This document shows positions 1 to 5,504 of a DNA stretch of 5,850 nucleotides, piece after piece. Origin of the DNA: Dehalococcoidales bacterium (lineage in GTDB: Bacteria > Chloroflexota > Dehalococcoidia > Dehalococcoidales > RBG-16-60-22). The notes under the pieces are model-generated. The model saw only the letters and a list, made by a program, of their open reading frames with translations, did no database searches and had not been told where the DNA came from. Positions within the stretch are counted from its first letter, which is position 1. Each line of letters starts with the position of its first letter. The stretch covers positions 1 to 5,850 of the forward strand of contig JAGLTT010000054.1 of assembly GCA_023135135.1 (NCBI GenBank). The letters are read 5' to 3'. A program made the position numbers and the translations under genes.

Positions 1-28
1 AGTTCGTACAACACGGACTCCCTCTTTT
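1..28 (+). terminator. Possible rho-independent terminator cut by the left edge
   Basis: Bases 1-7 can pair with 13-19 (seven pairs, one of them a G-T wobble) around a 5-base loop, followed by CCCTCTTTT at 20-28. This is the layout of an intrinsic terminator for a plus-strand gene lying to the left of the window. The stem may extend beyond the edge, so its strength cannot be judged. A chance hairpin is a real alternative. Confidence 0.3.
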
Positions 29-132
29 AATCACCCACCCCACCCCCTCGTTGATATCTTTTCCCACCCAAACCGCCCTCGTAACATCAACTTCTTATCC
101 CTTAACTATCCCCACCGCGTAACGGGGCGTTT

Positions 133-160
133 AAGAGGGGCGTAGCCCCTCTTTCTTTTC
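133..160 (+). terminator. Rho-independent terminator
   Basis: A perfect 9-bp stem (AAGAGGGGC at 133-141 with GCCCCTCTT at 145-153) closes a 3-base loop and is followed by the T-rich tract TTTCTTTTC (152-160). The stem is GC-rich and the T tract lies only on the plus-strand side, so it most likely ends transcription coming from a gene left of the window and insulates the downstream promoter. An extra copy of GGGGCGT at 124-130 duplicates part of the left arm and could pair alternatively with GCCCC at 145-149. Confidence 0.7.
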
Positions 161-162
161 CT

Positions 163-221
163 CCCCCTCTCCAATTACACTTTCTTCGGGTCTTCTTCTA
201 TGTAGCTGATTGGAGAGGGGG
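163..221. repeat. Long inverted repeat, 13-bp perfect arms
   Basis: CCCCCTCTCCAAT (163-175) is exactly complementary to ATTGGAGAGGGGG (209-221), leaving a 33-base spacer. The pairing could continue inward by a T-G wobble and an A-T pair. The right arm is followed by a further G-rich stretch, TCAGGGGGTGAGGG (222-235). There is no T tract after the right arm, so it does not look like a terminator. The element sits between the terminator at 133-160 and the promoter at 255-284. It could be a REP-like dispersed repeat or a structured leader remnant; the window holds only one copy, so this cannot be decided here. Confidence 0.6.
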
Positions 222-254
222 TCAGGGGGTGAGGGATAGAAAGTCATACCATCA

Positions 255-284
255 TTGGCACAATTCTGTAACAGAAGCTATAAT
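255..284 (+). promoter_or_regulatory. Sigma70-type promoter of the reductase gene
   Basis: TTGGCA (255-260, four of six consensus bases) and a perfect TATAAT (279-284) are separated by 18 bases. This predicts a transcription start near 291 and a leader of about 60 bases. A 9-base near-palindrome, GTGATTCAC (293-301), lies just at the predicted start and could be an operator, but it is short enough to occur by chance. Confidence 0.7.
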
Positions 285-341
285 ATGTATTGGTGATTCA
301 CATTATTACGCCTGAACACCGACCACCAGCAATAAGCCCCC

Positions 342-347
342 GGAGGT
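342..347 (+). promoter_or_regulatory. Ribosome binding site of the reductase gene
   Basis: GGAGGT is a near-perfect Shine-Dalgarno, six bases before the ATG at 354. It fixes this ATG as the start and suggests efficient translation. It is by far the clearest ribosome binding site in the window. Confidence 0.85.
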
Positions 348-353
348 AACGAC

Positions 354-2054
354 ATGGTAAAACAGAATCACATTGTAGTTATAGGCGGTACAGCCTGCGG
401 TCCTAAAGCCGCCGCCAGGGCGCGGCGCTGCGACCCGTCGGCCAAGATTACTATCATAGAGCAGGGTGAGGACTTATCAACGGCAACATGCGGACTGCCT
501 TATTATGTTTCGGGAGTTATCGATAACGAGGACAACATGGTAGCCAAACAGCCCGACTATTTCGAAATAACCATGAACATGGAAGTGCTCACCGAGACCC
601 GGGCTACCGCCATCGACCCGCAAGCTCATACGGTCGAAGTCCTGGACCTGGAAACCAGTGAGAGTTCCACCATCGCCTATGACAAACTCGTACTGGCCAC
701 GGGAAGCAAGCCGCTGGTGCCGGACTGGGAAGGTAAAAATCTCGACGGAATCTTGACGCTTTCCGATATTCCGGACGCCAATGCTATACGAAGCTATCTG
801 GCGAACCTCGGGAGTAAAAAAGAAGTCGTCATCGTTGGTGCCGGCCTCATCGGACTGGAAATGGCCGAGGCTTTTGTTACCCTGGGATGCCATGTCACCA
901 TCCTTGAAGCTCTGGACAGAGTCCTGCCCGCTCTACTCGACTCCGATATCGCCGTTCTGGTTGAAAAGTACCTTCAGTATAAGGGCGTGAAAGTCATGTG
1001 CGGCCAGCCTGTCACCGGATTTCAGGGCGATGAAAGCGGGCGCGTGCGCAAGGTTATCGCCGGCGATACCGAACATCAGGCCGACCTTGTCCTGCTGTCC
1101 CTCGGCGTCAGGCCGGATGTTACCCTGGCAAAAGCTGCCGGACTTGCCATCGGGTCTACCGGCGGTATCTCCGTCGATAAGTACCTCCAGACCAGCGACC
1201 CGGATATCTATGCCGGCGGCGACTGCGTGGAGAATGTCAACTTAATTACCCGGAAGCCCGTTCTGGCCCCGATGGGGTCTACGGCCAATAAACACGGCAG
1301 AATTATCGGGACTAACGTGACCGGCGGCAGGGAGACCTTCCCCGGTGTTTTAAATACCGCTATCGTCAAGGTCTTCGAATATAACGTGGGGAGGGTCGGC
1401 CTTAACGAGTCGCAGGCGCGGGAAGCCGGCTGCGATACGGTAATGTCACTCGTGCCCGGTGATGAACATGCGACCTACTATCCGGGGAGCCGTGATTTCA
1501 TTGTGAAACTGGTTGCTGAAAAAGGTACGGGCAAATTGCTGGGCGGACAGGTGGTGGGGATGGGTGACATCGCCAAGCGAATCGATGTTCTGGCCACCGC
1601 TTTGACCTTCGGGGCTACTGTCGAAGACCTGGCCAATATCGACCTGGCTTACGCACCCCCCTATAACAGTGCCCTGGACCCGCTGCATCATGCCGCCAAT
1701 GTCATCCGCAACAAGCAATCGGGATTAGCCAGAACGCTCACCCCCGCCGAGGTCAGGAAAAAGCTCGAAAAAGACGACCGCTTTGTCCTGCTGGACGTCC
1801 GTACGCCGCCGGAATGGCAGGAACGGCGCATCGATGCCGAACAGGTCAGGCTGCTTCCGCTGACGGACCTGCGGAGGAAACTCGGCGAGCTTTCCGGGGA
1901 CGAGGAGATAATCATCTACTGCCGGACAAGCGTACGCGCCTACCAGGCGCAGCGAATACTGGACGGGGCGGGTTTTAAGAATGTAAAGTTCATGGACGGC
2001 AGTCTGGATGTCTGGCCCTACGACGTGATAACATCTTCCTCTTCCAGCAAATGA
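354..2054 (+). CDS. CoA-disulfide reductase-like FAD enzyme fused to a C-terminal rhodanese domain
   Basis: A 566-residue cytoplasmic flavoprotein of the CoA-disulfide/NAD(P)H-dependent persulfide and polysulfide reductase family. The FAD-binding loop is at 11-16 (GGTACG). The redox cysteine is C46 in TCGLPYY, matching the active-site cysteine of Staphylococcus CoA-disulfide reductase (NCALPY). A second Rossmann loop GAGLIG (162-167) binds NAD(P)H, and E185 at the end of the following strand suggests NADH. GGD at 288-290 is the second FAD motif. HATYYPG (372-378) and YAPPY (433-437) carry the tyrosines that serve catalysis in the family. From about 460 a complete rhodanese domain follows, with active-site loop CRTSVR (523-528). 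Such fusions reduce CoA or polysulfide disulfides and handle sulfane sulfur; the exact substrate cannot be read from sequence. The start is fixed by GGAGGT six bases upstream. Odd points: C15 in place of a usual glycine in the FAD loop, and a serine-rich tail (561-565). It stands alone, converging on the exporter gene with a 28-base gap. Confidence 0.9.
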   Translation: MVKQNHIVVIGGTACGPKAAARARRCDPSAKITIIEQGEDLSTATCGLPYYVSGVIDNEDNMVAKQPDYFEITMNMEVLTETRATAIDPQAHTVEVLDLETSESSTIAYDKLVLATGSKPLVPDWEGKNLDGILTLSDIPDANAIRSYLANLGSKKEVVIVGAGLIGLEMAEAFVTLGCHVTILEALDRVLPALLDSDIAVLVEKYLQYKGVKVMCGQPVTGFQGDESGRVRKVIAGDTEHQADLVLLSLGVRPDVTLAKAAGLAIGSTGGISVDKYLQTSDPDIYAGGDCVENVNLITRKPVLAPMGSTANKHGRIIGTNVTGGRETFPGVLNTAIVKVFEYNVGRVGLNESQAREAGCDTVMSLVPGDEHATYYPGSRDFIVKLVAEKGTGKLLGGQVVGMGDIAKRIDVLATALTFGATVEDLANIDLAYAPPYNSALDPLHHAANVIRNKQSGLARTLTPAEVRKKLEKDDRFVLLDVRTPPEWQERRIDAEQVRLLPLTDLRRKLGELSGDEEIIIYCRTSVRAYQAQRILDGAGFKNVKFMDGSLDVWPYDVITSSSSSK

Positions 2055-2065
2055 ACGGCTATTTC

Positions 2066-2089
2066 AAAAACAGACTCTATAATTAGTCT
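2066..2089 (-). terminator. Weak candidate terminator between the convergent genes
   Basis: AGACT (2072-2076) pairs with AGTCT (2085-2089) around an 8-base loop. Read on the minus strand the hairpin is followed by G and then five T (2070-2066), fitting the end of the exporter transcript. The stem is only five pairs and includes the exporter stop codon region (2083-2085), so it would be a weak terminator. On the plus strand only a short TTT follows. The reductase transcript has no other visible terminator before the opposing gene. Confidence 0.35.
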
Positions 2090-3708
2090 TTAACCTCCGG
2101 AGCCGGTTTACCCTGTTTGCTTCTATGCGGCGGGATTCCCTTGAGGAAGAAGTTAGCCAGCAGTCCCAGGATAGTCACAACCAGGAATACGATGAAAACC
2201 TGTATCAGGGCGGAATTCAGGGCGTTCCGCAGAGTAAACAGCAGCTGCTCGTAAAGCACCGTGCCCTGACTGCCCATACCGTCGAACAGGCTCTGCAATT
2301 GAGCCTGTGCTTCCGGATTGACCAGTGCCTGTGGATTGTCTACTATCGCCGCCAGTTGCTCCGGTGAGACGACTTCTTTCACGGCAGGAGATAGTTTACC
2401 GATAAACGAAGAGGCGAAAGTATTATTGAGTATGGAGCCGACAATCGCCAGGCCGAAAACGCCCCCGAGCGGACGGAGCAATGTTATCATGGAGGTAGCC
2501 GTACCCATAATCGAATAGGGGACGGTATTCTGGACGGCGATGGTATGAACAGGCATAATCAGTCCGTTACCCAGACCTATGAGAATTATATTGACCACCG
2601 CCGTGGCGTAGCTGGTTTCGGGTGTCATCCTGGTGAGCAGGAAAAATCCCACCGCCGAAATGAGAAAGCCCACGGCGCCCTGCAAACGGTAATGTCCTCC
2701 CGCACGGGATAGCAGCTGCCCGCTGATAAAGCTGCCTATGGCGGCGCTCAGCATCATCGGGGTCAGGAAACCCCCGCTCGCGGTGGCGGTCGCCCCCAGC
2801 ACTCCCTGAAAAAAGAGAGGGATAAAGGTCACCACGGGGAAAAAGGCAGCGCCCATACAGAAGGCGACTATCGAACATACCGCCACAACCCGGTTCTTGA
2901 AAAGCATCAGGGGTATGACCGGTTCCTCGGCGCGGCTTTCAATAAAGAGGAAGGCAATCAACATTATCACCGAGAAAGCCAGCAGGCCGATAATAGTCAA
3001 TGAGCTCCAGGCATAATTGACACCGCCCCAGGTTAACGCGAGTATCAGCGGTCCGATGAACAGAGTCATAGCCACCACGCCGCCATAATCCACCCTGTGC
3101 CTGGACTCTCCGGCTTTGAGCTGCGGGAATAAAAATATGAATATTATAATAATGATTAGCCCGATGGGTATGGGGGCGAAAAAGACCCAGCGCCAGGAAA
3201 GGGCGTCAGTCAGATATCCGCCTAAAGTCGGCCCGATAATTGTAGAAAGGCCGAAGACTCCGGCCATCAAACCGCCGTATTTGCCACGTTCTTCCGGCGG
3301 GAAAATATCCGCAATGACGATGAATCCCAGCGCGGATATGACACCGAATCCAATTCCCTGGAATGCCCGGTAGATGATAAGCTCGGTCATCGACTGGCTG
3401 ATACCGCAGAGAAATGAACCCAGGATGAAGATAGTCATGCCGGCAACGAAGAACCACTTCCGGCCGTACATGTCGGAAAGCTTGCCGGTCAGCGGCAATG
3501 CGATAGTCTCGGCAATAATATAGGATGTAAATACCCAGGTGTACTGGCTGAAGCCCCCCAGGTCGGTAATAATTCTGGGCATAGCCGTCGCCGTAATCAT
3601 CATGAATATCGAGCCGAGGAACATCGATAGCATCGTGCCCACCATGGCGGCGACTACCTGCCGTTTCGGCAGTGAGCTCTGGTACAGTTGTGGTTCTTTG
3701 GATTCCAT
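2083..3708 (-). CDS. MFS drug/proton antiporter, DHA2 (EmrB/QacA-type) family, 14 helices
   Basis: A 541-residue inner-membrane transporter, normal length for 14-helix exporters. Motif A, GKLSDMYGRK (75-84), lies in the loop between helices 2 and 3. Motif B is around R114 (YRAFQGIG, 113-120) in helix 4. The antiporter motif C is around 150-164 (ending GPTLGG) in helix 5. WRWVFF (172-177) and the segment from E257 (ESRAEEPVIPL) are typical of DHA2. A polar region of about 65 residues near 430-495 separates helices 13 and 14, as usual in this family. It probably exports toxic amphiphilic compounds using the proton gradient; the substrate is unknown. In helix 1, where relatives usually read L-D-x-T-I-V, it has I34-F35-M36-M37-I38-T39, so the membrane acidic residue is absent. 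The gene follows the MarR gene by 26 bases on the same strand, implying an operon and repression by that regulator. Its ribosome binding site is poor (AAGAGA, about eight bases upstream), so coupling to marR translation is possible. Confidence 0.9.
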   Translation of the reverse strand: MESKEPQLYQSSLPKRQVVAAMVGTMLSMFLGSIFMMITATAMPRIITDLGGFSQYTWVFTSYIIAETIALPLTGKLSDMYGRKWFFVAGMTIFILGSFLCGISQSMTELIIYRAFQGIGFGVISALGFIVIADIFPPEERGKYGGLMAGVFGLSTIIGPTLGGYLTDALSWRWVFFAPIPIGLIIIIIFIFLFPQLKAGESRHRVDYGGVVAMTLFIGPLILALTWGGVNYAWSSLTIIGLLAFSVIMLIAFLFIESRAEEPVIPLMLFKNRVVAVCSIVAFCMGAAFFPVVTFIPLFFQGVLGATATASGGFLTPMMLSAAIGSFISGQLLSRAGGHYRLQGAVGFLISAVGFFLLTRMTPETSYATAVVNIILIGLGNGLIMPVHTIAVQNTVPYSIMGTATSMITLLRPLGGVFGLAIVGSILNNTFASSFIGKLSPAVKEVVSPEQLAAIVDNPQALVNPEAQAQLQSLFDGMGSQGTVLYEQLLFTLRNALNSALIQVFIVFLVVTILGLLANFFLKGIPPHRSKQGKPAPEVKD

Positions 3709-3734
3709 CAGCTTATCTCTTGGCTATGTTCTGG

Positions 3735-4187
3735 CTATAACTTGGATAATATATCCCCGAGTCTTTTCAGCGAGACGGACAGTTCCTGTAATTCCTCTTC
3801 GGTGAGAATCGATAGTTTTGCTTCAATACTTTCCTTTATCACCTGGTCCAGTTCCTCTATTATCCGCCTGCCTTTATCGGTAAGCATGATGTTGATTATA
3901 CGTCGGTCGGTGGTATCCGCCTGTCTGATGACAATCTCGAGGTTTTGAAGCCTGTCTATAAGGTGGGTCATCTGCGGTTTGGGGATTTGCAGCCTCTCTC
4001 CTATCTCGGCAATGTGTTTGGTACCCTCTTCCTTTAATATGTGCATTATCTCCAGGTGGGGCAGGGTTATATCCTCTTCTATCTGCGCAAAGGCGGTCCT
4101 TACCAGTTTCCTCTGGATGCTGCGGCGTATTGAAGGTGTGATAGAAAGCAAATCCCTGACGACGCTATTGAGAACGCTTTTCTTCAT
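3735..4187 (-). CDS. MarR-family transcriptional regulator
   Basis: A 150-residue winged-helix DNA-binding protein, a typical MarR length. The helix-turn-helix spans about 56-82 (IAEIGERL, then PKPQMTHLIDRL as recognition helix). The wing carries the family signature D-x-R followed by LT-x-x-G (TTDRR at 92-96, LTDKG at 102-106). N- and C-terminal helices (about 9-35 and 108-148) would form the dimer interface. MarR dimers usually repress a neighbouring efflux gene and let go when they bind small aromatic or amphiphilic ligands. The downstream MFS gene on the same strand, 26 bases away, is the obvious target together with marR itself. The ATG is preceded by AAAGG (4198-4194) at six bases; a GGAG directly abutting the ATG is too close to serve. 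The stop is TAG. The ligand cannot be inferred. Confidence 0.9.
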   Translation of the reverse strand: MKKSVLNSVVRDLLSITPSIRRSIQRKLVRTAFAQIEEDITLPHLEIMHILKEEGTKHIAEIGERLQIPKPQMTHLIDRLQNLEIVIRQADTTDRRIINIMLTDKGRRIIEELDQVIKESIEAKLSILTEEELQELSVSLKRLGDILSKL

Positions 4188-4225
4188 CTCCAGCCTTTCT
4201 GTTAACGACTTGGTTCATAATATTA

Positions 4226-4237
4226 ATAGTTAACTAT
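4226..4237. promoter_or_regulatory. Probable MarR operator, 12-bp perfect palindrome
   Basis: ATAGTTAACTAT is a perfect palindrome in an AT-rich stretch. Allowing a two-base insertion on one side, it extends to TTAA at both ends (4223-4242). It covers the first bases of the transcript predicted from the promoter at 4274-4245, a usual place for MarR autorepression. The motif TTAACTA also occurs as a direct repeat nine bases apart (4230 and 4239), and GTTAAC recurs at 4201-4206, so more than one dimer might bind. Assignment to the adjacent MarR is inference from position and symmetry. Confidence 0.6.
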
Positions 4238-4244
4238 ATTAACT

Positions 4245-4274
4245 ACTATACTAACTCCCGACTCTATCTGTCAA
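4245..4274 (-). promoter_or_regulatory. Promoter of the marR-MFS operon
   Basis: On the minus strand a perfect TTGACA (4274-4269) is followed after 18 bases by TATAGT (4250-4245, five of six consensus bases). The predicted start is near 4238, giving a leader of about 50 bases before the marR ATG at 4187. A second, weaker candidate -10 (TATTAT, 4222-4217) has only a poor -35. The closeness of this promoter to consensus fits a unit that is normally held off by a repressor. Confidence 0.7.
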
Positions 4275-4340
4275 TGAAAGTTGCCTTCTTATCTCTCCTC
4301 AATAGCTTCAACTGCCCATTTGTTGTAAGATATAGGTGTT

Positions 4341-5504
4341 ATGGGGAATGCTGTCAGGAGGCTGGCGCTGCTGGGTTCGACCGGTTCCATCGGACGGCAG
4401 ACACTGGATGTCGTCCGTGCTTTACCCAGGAGCTTTAAGATAGTCGCGCTGGCCGCCGGAAAAAACACTAATTTACTGGCGGAGCAGGTAAGCGAGTTCC
4501 GGCCGGAGTTCATCAGCTATATAGCTTCGGGCAGCGATGATAAAGAGGTGAAAAAGCGCTTCAGCGAGGCGGGGTGTCAGGTATTATCGCTGGAAGAAAT
4601 TGCCTGCCTCCCCGATGCGGATATCGTGGTTATGGCTACATCGGGGACGGCCGGACTGGGCGCGACCCTGTCGGCGGTAAAAGCGGGTAAGACTATCGCC
4701 CTTGCCAATAAGGAATCGCTGGTGACTGCCGGGGAAATATTAACCGCTGAGGCCGGGAAAAGCGGCGCCCGGATTCTGCCCGTCGATAGTGAACACAGTG
4801 CCATCTGGCAATGCCTTAACGGAGAAGAACAGCCGGCGCGAAGGATTATCCTCACCGCGTCAGGCGGTCCTTTCCGGGGCTACTCAAAGGAGCAGATGGC
4901 CGGGATAACCGTCGAGCAGGCCCTGAAACACCCTTCGTGGCAGATGGGTAAAAAGGTGACCATAGATTCGGCTACGCTGATGAATAAAGGGCTCGAAATT
5001 ATCGAGGCGCACTGGCTTTTCGATATGCCCGTCGATGATATTACGGTGCTGGTTCATCCCCAGAGTATCGTTCACTCTATGGTGGAGTTCGTCGATGGCT
5101 CGGTCAAGGCGCAGTTGAGCTGTCCTGATATGCGCTTGCCCATTCAGTACGCGCTGTCTTATCCCGACCGTCTCGCCAATCCGGAGTTACCCGCTATCGA
5201 CTGGAGTAATTTCACCGACCTGACTTTCGAACAACCCGACACGGATAGATTCCCCTGTCTGCGACTGGCCATCGAGGCGGGCAGGGAAGGGGGGACCTGC
5301 CCGGCAGTACTCTGCGCCGCCGACGAAGCAGCCGTTGACCTTTTCCTGTCGCGGCGTATTCGATTTACCGATATAGCCCGTCTCATTGGGCGGGTACTCG
5401 AGCAGCACCGGAAGGTATCCCATCCGTCGCTGGAAGAAATCATGGCGGCGGATGCCCGGGCGCGGGAGGCGGCTCTCAAGCTTGTCAGTGGGGTTGAAAA
5501 ATGA
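4341..5504 (+). CDS. dxr: 1-deoxy-D-xylulose 5-phosphate reductoisomerase
   Basis: A 387-residue enzyme of normal family length. It converts 1-deoxy-D-xylulose 5-phosphate to 2-C-methyl-D-erythritol 4-phosphate with NADPH and a divalent metal, the first committed step of the non-mevalonate isoprenoid pathway in the cytoplasm. The NADPH loop is GSTGSIG (12-18). Metal ligands are D149 and E151 (PVDSEH) and E219 (NKGLEIIE), matching D150, E152 and E231 of the E. coli enzyme. Substrate-binding residues include S174, H197, N215 and K216, with the flexible-loop tryptophan at W200. All key residues are present. An in-frame TAA at 4326 and no other start codon before 4341 make this ATG the first possible start. 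Its ribosome binding site is poor (AGGTG ends two bases before the ATG). Its last bases overlap the next gene as ATGA, so the two are translationally coupled. The upstream neighbour is a divergent marR rather than the often seen cdsA. Confidence 0.97.
   Translation: MGNAVRRLALLGSTGSIGRQTLDVVRALPRSFKIVALAAGKNTNLLAEQVSEFRPEFISYIASGSDDKEVKKRFSEAGCQVLSLEEIACLPDADIVVMATSGTAGLGATLSAVKAGKTIALANKESLVTAGEILTAEAGKSGARILPVDSEHSAIWQCLNGEEQPARRIILTASGGPFRGYSKEQMAGITVEQALKHPSWQMGKKVTIDSATLMNKGLEIIEAHWLFDMPVDDITVLVHPQSIVHSMVEFVDGSVKAQLSCPDMRLPIQYALSYPDRLANPELPAIDWSNFTDLTFEQPDTDRFPCLRLAIEAGREGGTCPAVLCAADEAAVDLFLSRRIRFTDIARLIGRVLEQHRKVSHPSLEEIMAADARAREAALKLVSGVEK

Larger units (their letters stand above)
1..353. 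other. Left-edge intergenic region without a supported gene
   Basis: No reading frame here looks like a real protein. Two plus-strand frames stay open past 110 bases, but only because the sequence is rich in C runs and poor in stop codons; their translations are Pro/Thr-rich with no recognisable motif. What can be seen is a possible hairpin at the very edge, a strong hairpin terminator at 133-160, a long inverted repeat at 163-221, and then a promoter and ribosome binding site for the reductase gene. An in-frame tail of nine codons ending in TAA at 28-30 could be the end of an upstream gene, but nothing in it supports that. Confidence 0.7.

Noticed and set aside
28..78. C-run-rich stretch that could form a G-quadruplex on the minus strand
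   Set aside because: Only three runs of three or more are closely spaced (CCC-A-CCCC-A-CCCCC); the next run is about 15 bases away, so a canonical quadruplex is not supported.
217..235. Possible plus-strand G-quadruplex (GGGGG, GGGGG, GGG runs)
   Set aside because: Only three long G runs are present; a fourth is limited to GG, so it would be at best a weak two-layer structure.
477..893. A 138-codon minus-strand open frame inside the reductase gene
   Set aside because: It is antisense to conserved FAD and NAD(P)H-binding coding sequence and shows no domain of its own.
2083..4187. marR-MFS pair as a recently acquired mobile cassette
   Set aside because: No transposase, integrase, flanking direct repeats or tRNA gene is visible, and its composition does not stand out clearly by eye; transfer cannot be supported from this window alone.
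4188..4191. GGAG directly before the marR ATG as its ribosome binding site
   Set aside because: There is no spacer to the start codon; AAAGG at 4198-4194 with a six-base spacer is more plausible.
4356..4368. AGGAGG at 4356-4361 as a Shine-Dalgarno for an internal dxr start
   Set aside because: The only suitably spaced start would be CTG at 4368, which would remove the first beta strand leading into the NADPH loop. It more likely encodes the two arginines R6-R7 of the full protein.
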